Source: Branchiostoma floridae (Eukaryota > Chordata > Leptocardii > Amphioxiformes > Branchiostomatidae). From it: a stretch of DNA of 38,562 nucleotides. The notes under the pieces were generated by a model, which ran no database searches, was not told where the DNA came from, and worked only from the letters and a program-made list of their open reading frames with translations. A program made the translations under genes and the position numbers. This document shows, one piece after another, positions 38,015-38,562 of this stretch. Numbering within the stretch: position 1 is the stretch's first letter; each line of letters opens with the position of its first letter. Location of the stretch: NCBI RefSeq assembly GCF_000003815.2, contig NC_049992.1, forward strand, positions 9,407,150-9,445,711. The letters are read 5' to 3'.

Positions 38015-38562
38015 AACATATTTCCTCATAGTCAATAATTACAGTCCAATTCTAGTACTTGCTAACTGTTGCCGGTGCTGTCCCACAACTGTGACATCCT
38101 GTACAGAAAGCGCCTTTTACGAGAGTTGGATTTTGGTTTCGGTAGTCTGATCGTGTTCATTCTGGTTGAGCGTGTTCGGTAGTGGTGAATCTCAGACTGG
38201 AAGGTGATTTCGTCGTGCAGAGCTAGCTTTTGATTGCTAAAATGGTGAGCATTATTCTTTCGAAAGTGGCAAGGCTTTTCTGTTGAATTCTGTCCATTAC
38301 AGTCAGCCAGCCTAAATCATAGAGTCCACATGTGCAGTAAACCTGGCTTTCTGACCCAGTCCGATACTGTAGGGTCCCATCTATATGTGATCAGCCTATA
38401 TAAAAAATTGGACGCAAAATATGAAACCAAGCCGAAGCTGTTACACAAGACGTCCTTGATGCAACACAAGGCGGATACTTTCTTTCCGGTGTGACAGCCG
38501 ATCTCGGCCCCCCCCCCCCCCCCGGGGGGGGAAACCCCCAGGGGCCCCGCCCCCCCCCCGGG
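38015..38562. other. Downstream flank ending in an unreliable G/C run
   Basis: No gene is recognised from 38015 to 38500. The last roughly 55 bases are long C and G homopolymers that look like a poor-quality contig end rather than genome sequence. Confidence 0.7.

Noticed and set aside
38500-38562. GC-rich possible regulatory island at the right end
   Set aside because: It is homopolymer C and G runs typical of a bad contig end.

Overview
The window looks like animal nuclear DNA, most likely from a cephalochordate (amphioxus, Branchiostoma). This is an inference from several things seen together: short GT-AG introns, phase-1 exons each carrying one extracellular module (PAN, F-type lectin, SUEL lectin, discoidin, TSP1, ILEI), many small hairpin MITEs and 5'-truncated LINEs, and two assembly gaps (4148-4668 and 6728-6827).

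Region 1-12.3 kb holds repeats and pieces of an upstream gene. A truncated copy of a signal-peptide first exon lies at 2422-2460, followed by a roughly 250-bp repeat in three tandem copies. Three exons of an ILEI/FAM3-type domain (4669-4812, 5640-5736, 5992-6108) and a Thr/Ser-rich linker exon (7141-7197) follow. A second, intact copy of the signal-peptide exon is at 8659-8749. A LINE remnant and a 1.5-kb transposon with perfect 28-bp terminal inverted repeats (9841-11374) fill most of the rest.

Region 12.3-36.3 kb is one long + strand gene that I assembled by hand. It has 32 exons whose phases all match, totalling 6753 nt, or 2250 residues plus a stop. The order is signal peptide, PAN, F-type lectin, Ser/Thr linker, SUEL lectin, F5/8C discoidin, PAN, nine TSP1 repeats, an FN3-like module of the kind found next to the membrane in receptor tyrosine phosphatases, two more TSP1 repeats, a linker, and then a complete Cys-loop (pentameric ligand-gated) channel subunit. 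The channel part has the canonical Cys-X13-Cys loop, TM1-TM3, a TM3-TM4 loop of about 390 residues and a glycine/GABA-receptor-like TM4. An extra exon puts an eight-cysteine module where ligand-capping loop C should be, and TM2 carries an arginine at 13'. The whole reads as an ion channel fused to a matrix- and glycan-binding ectodomain. The fusion is inferred from phase continuity and needs transcript support.

Region 36.3-38.6 kb is 3' flank with two hairpin MITEs and a LINE 3' end, and it finishes in a low-quality G/C run.

TSP1 units 3-7, with parts of their introns, are recent tandem copies. The promoter plus signal-peptide exon is present about three times. The start of one channel exon is triplicated. 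The locus is therefore actively rearranging by local duplication.
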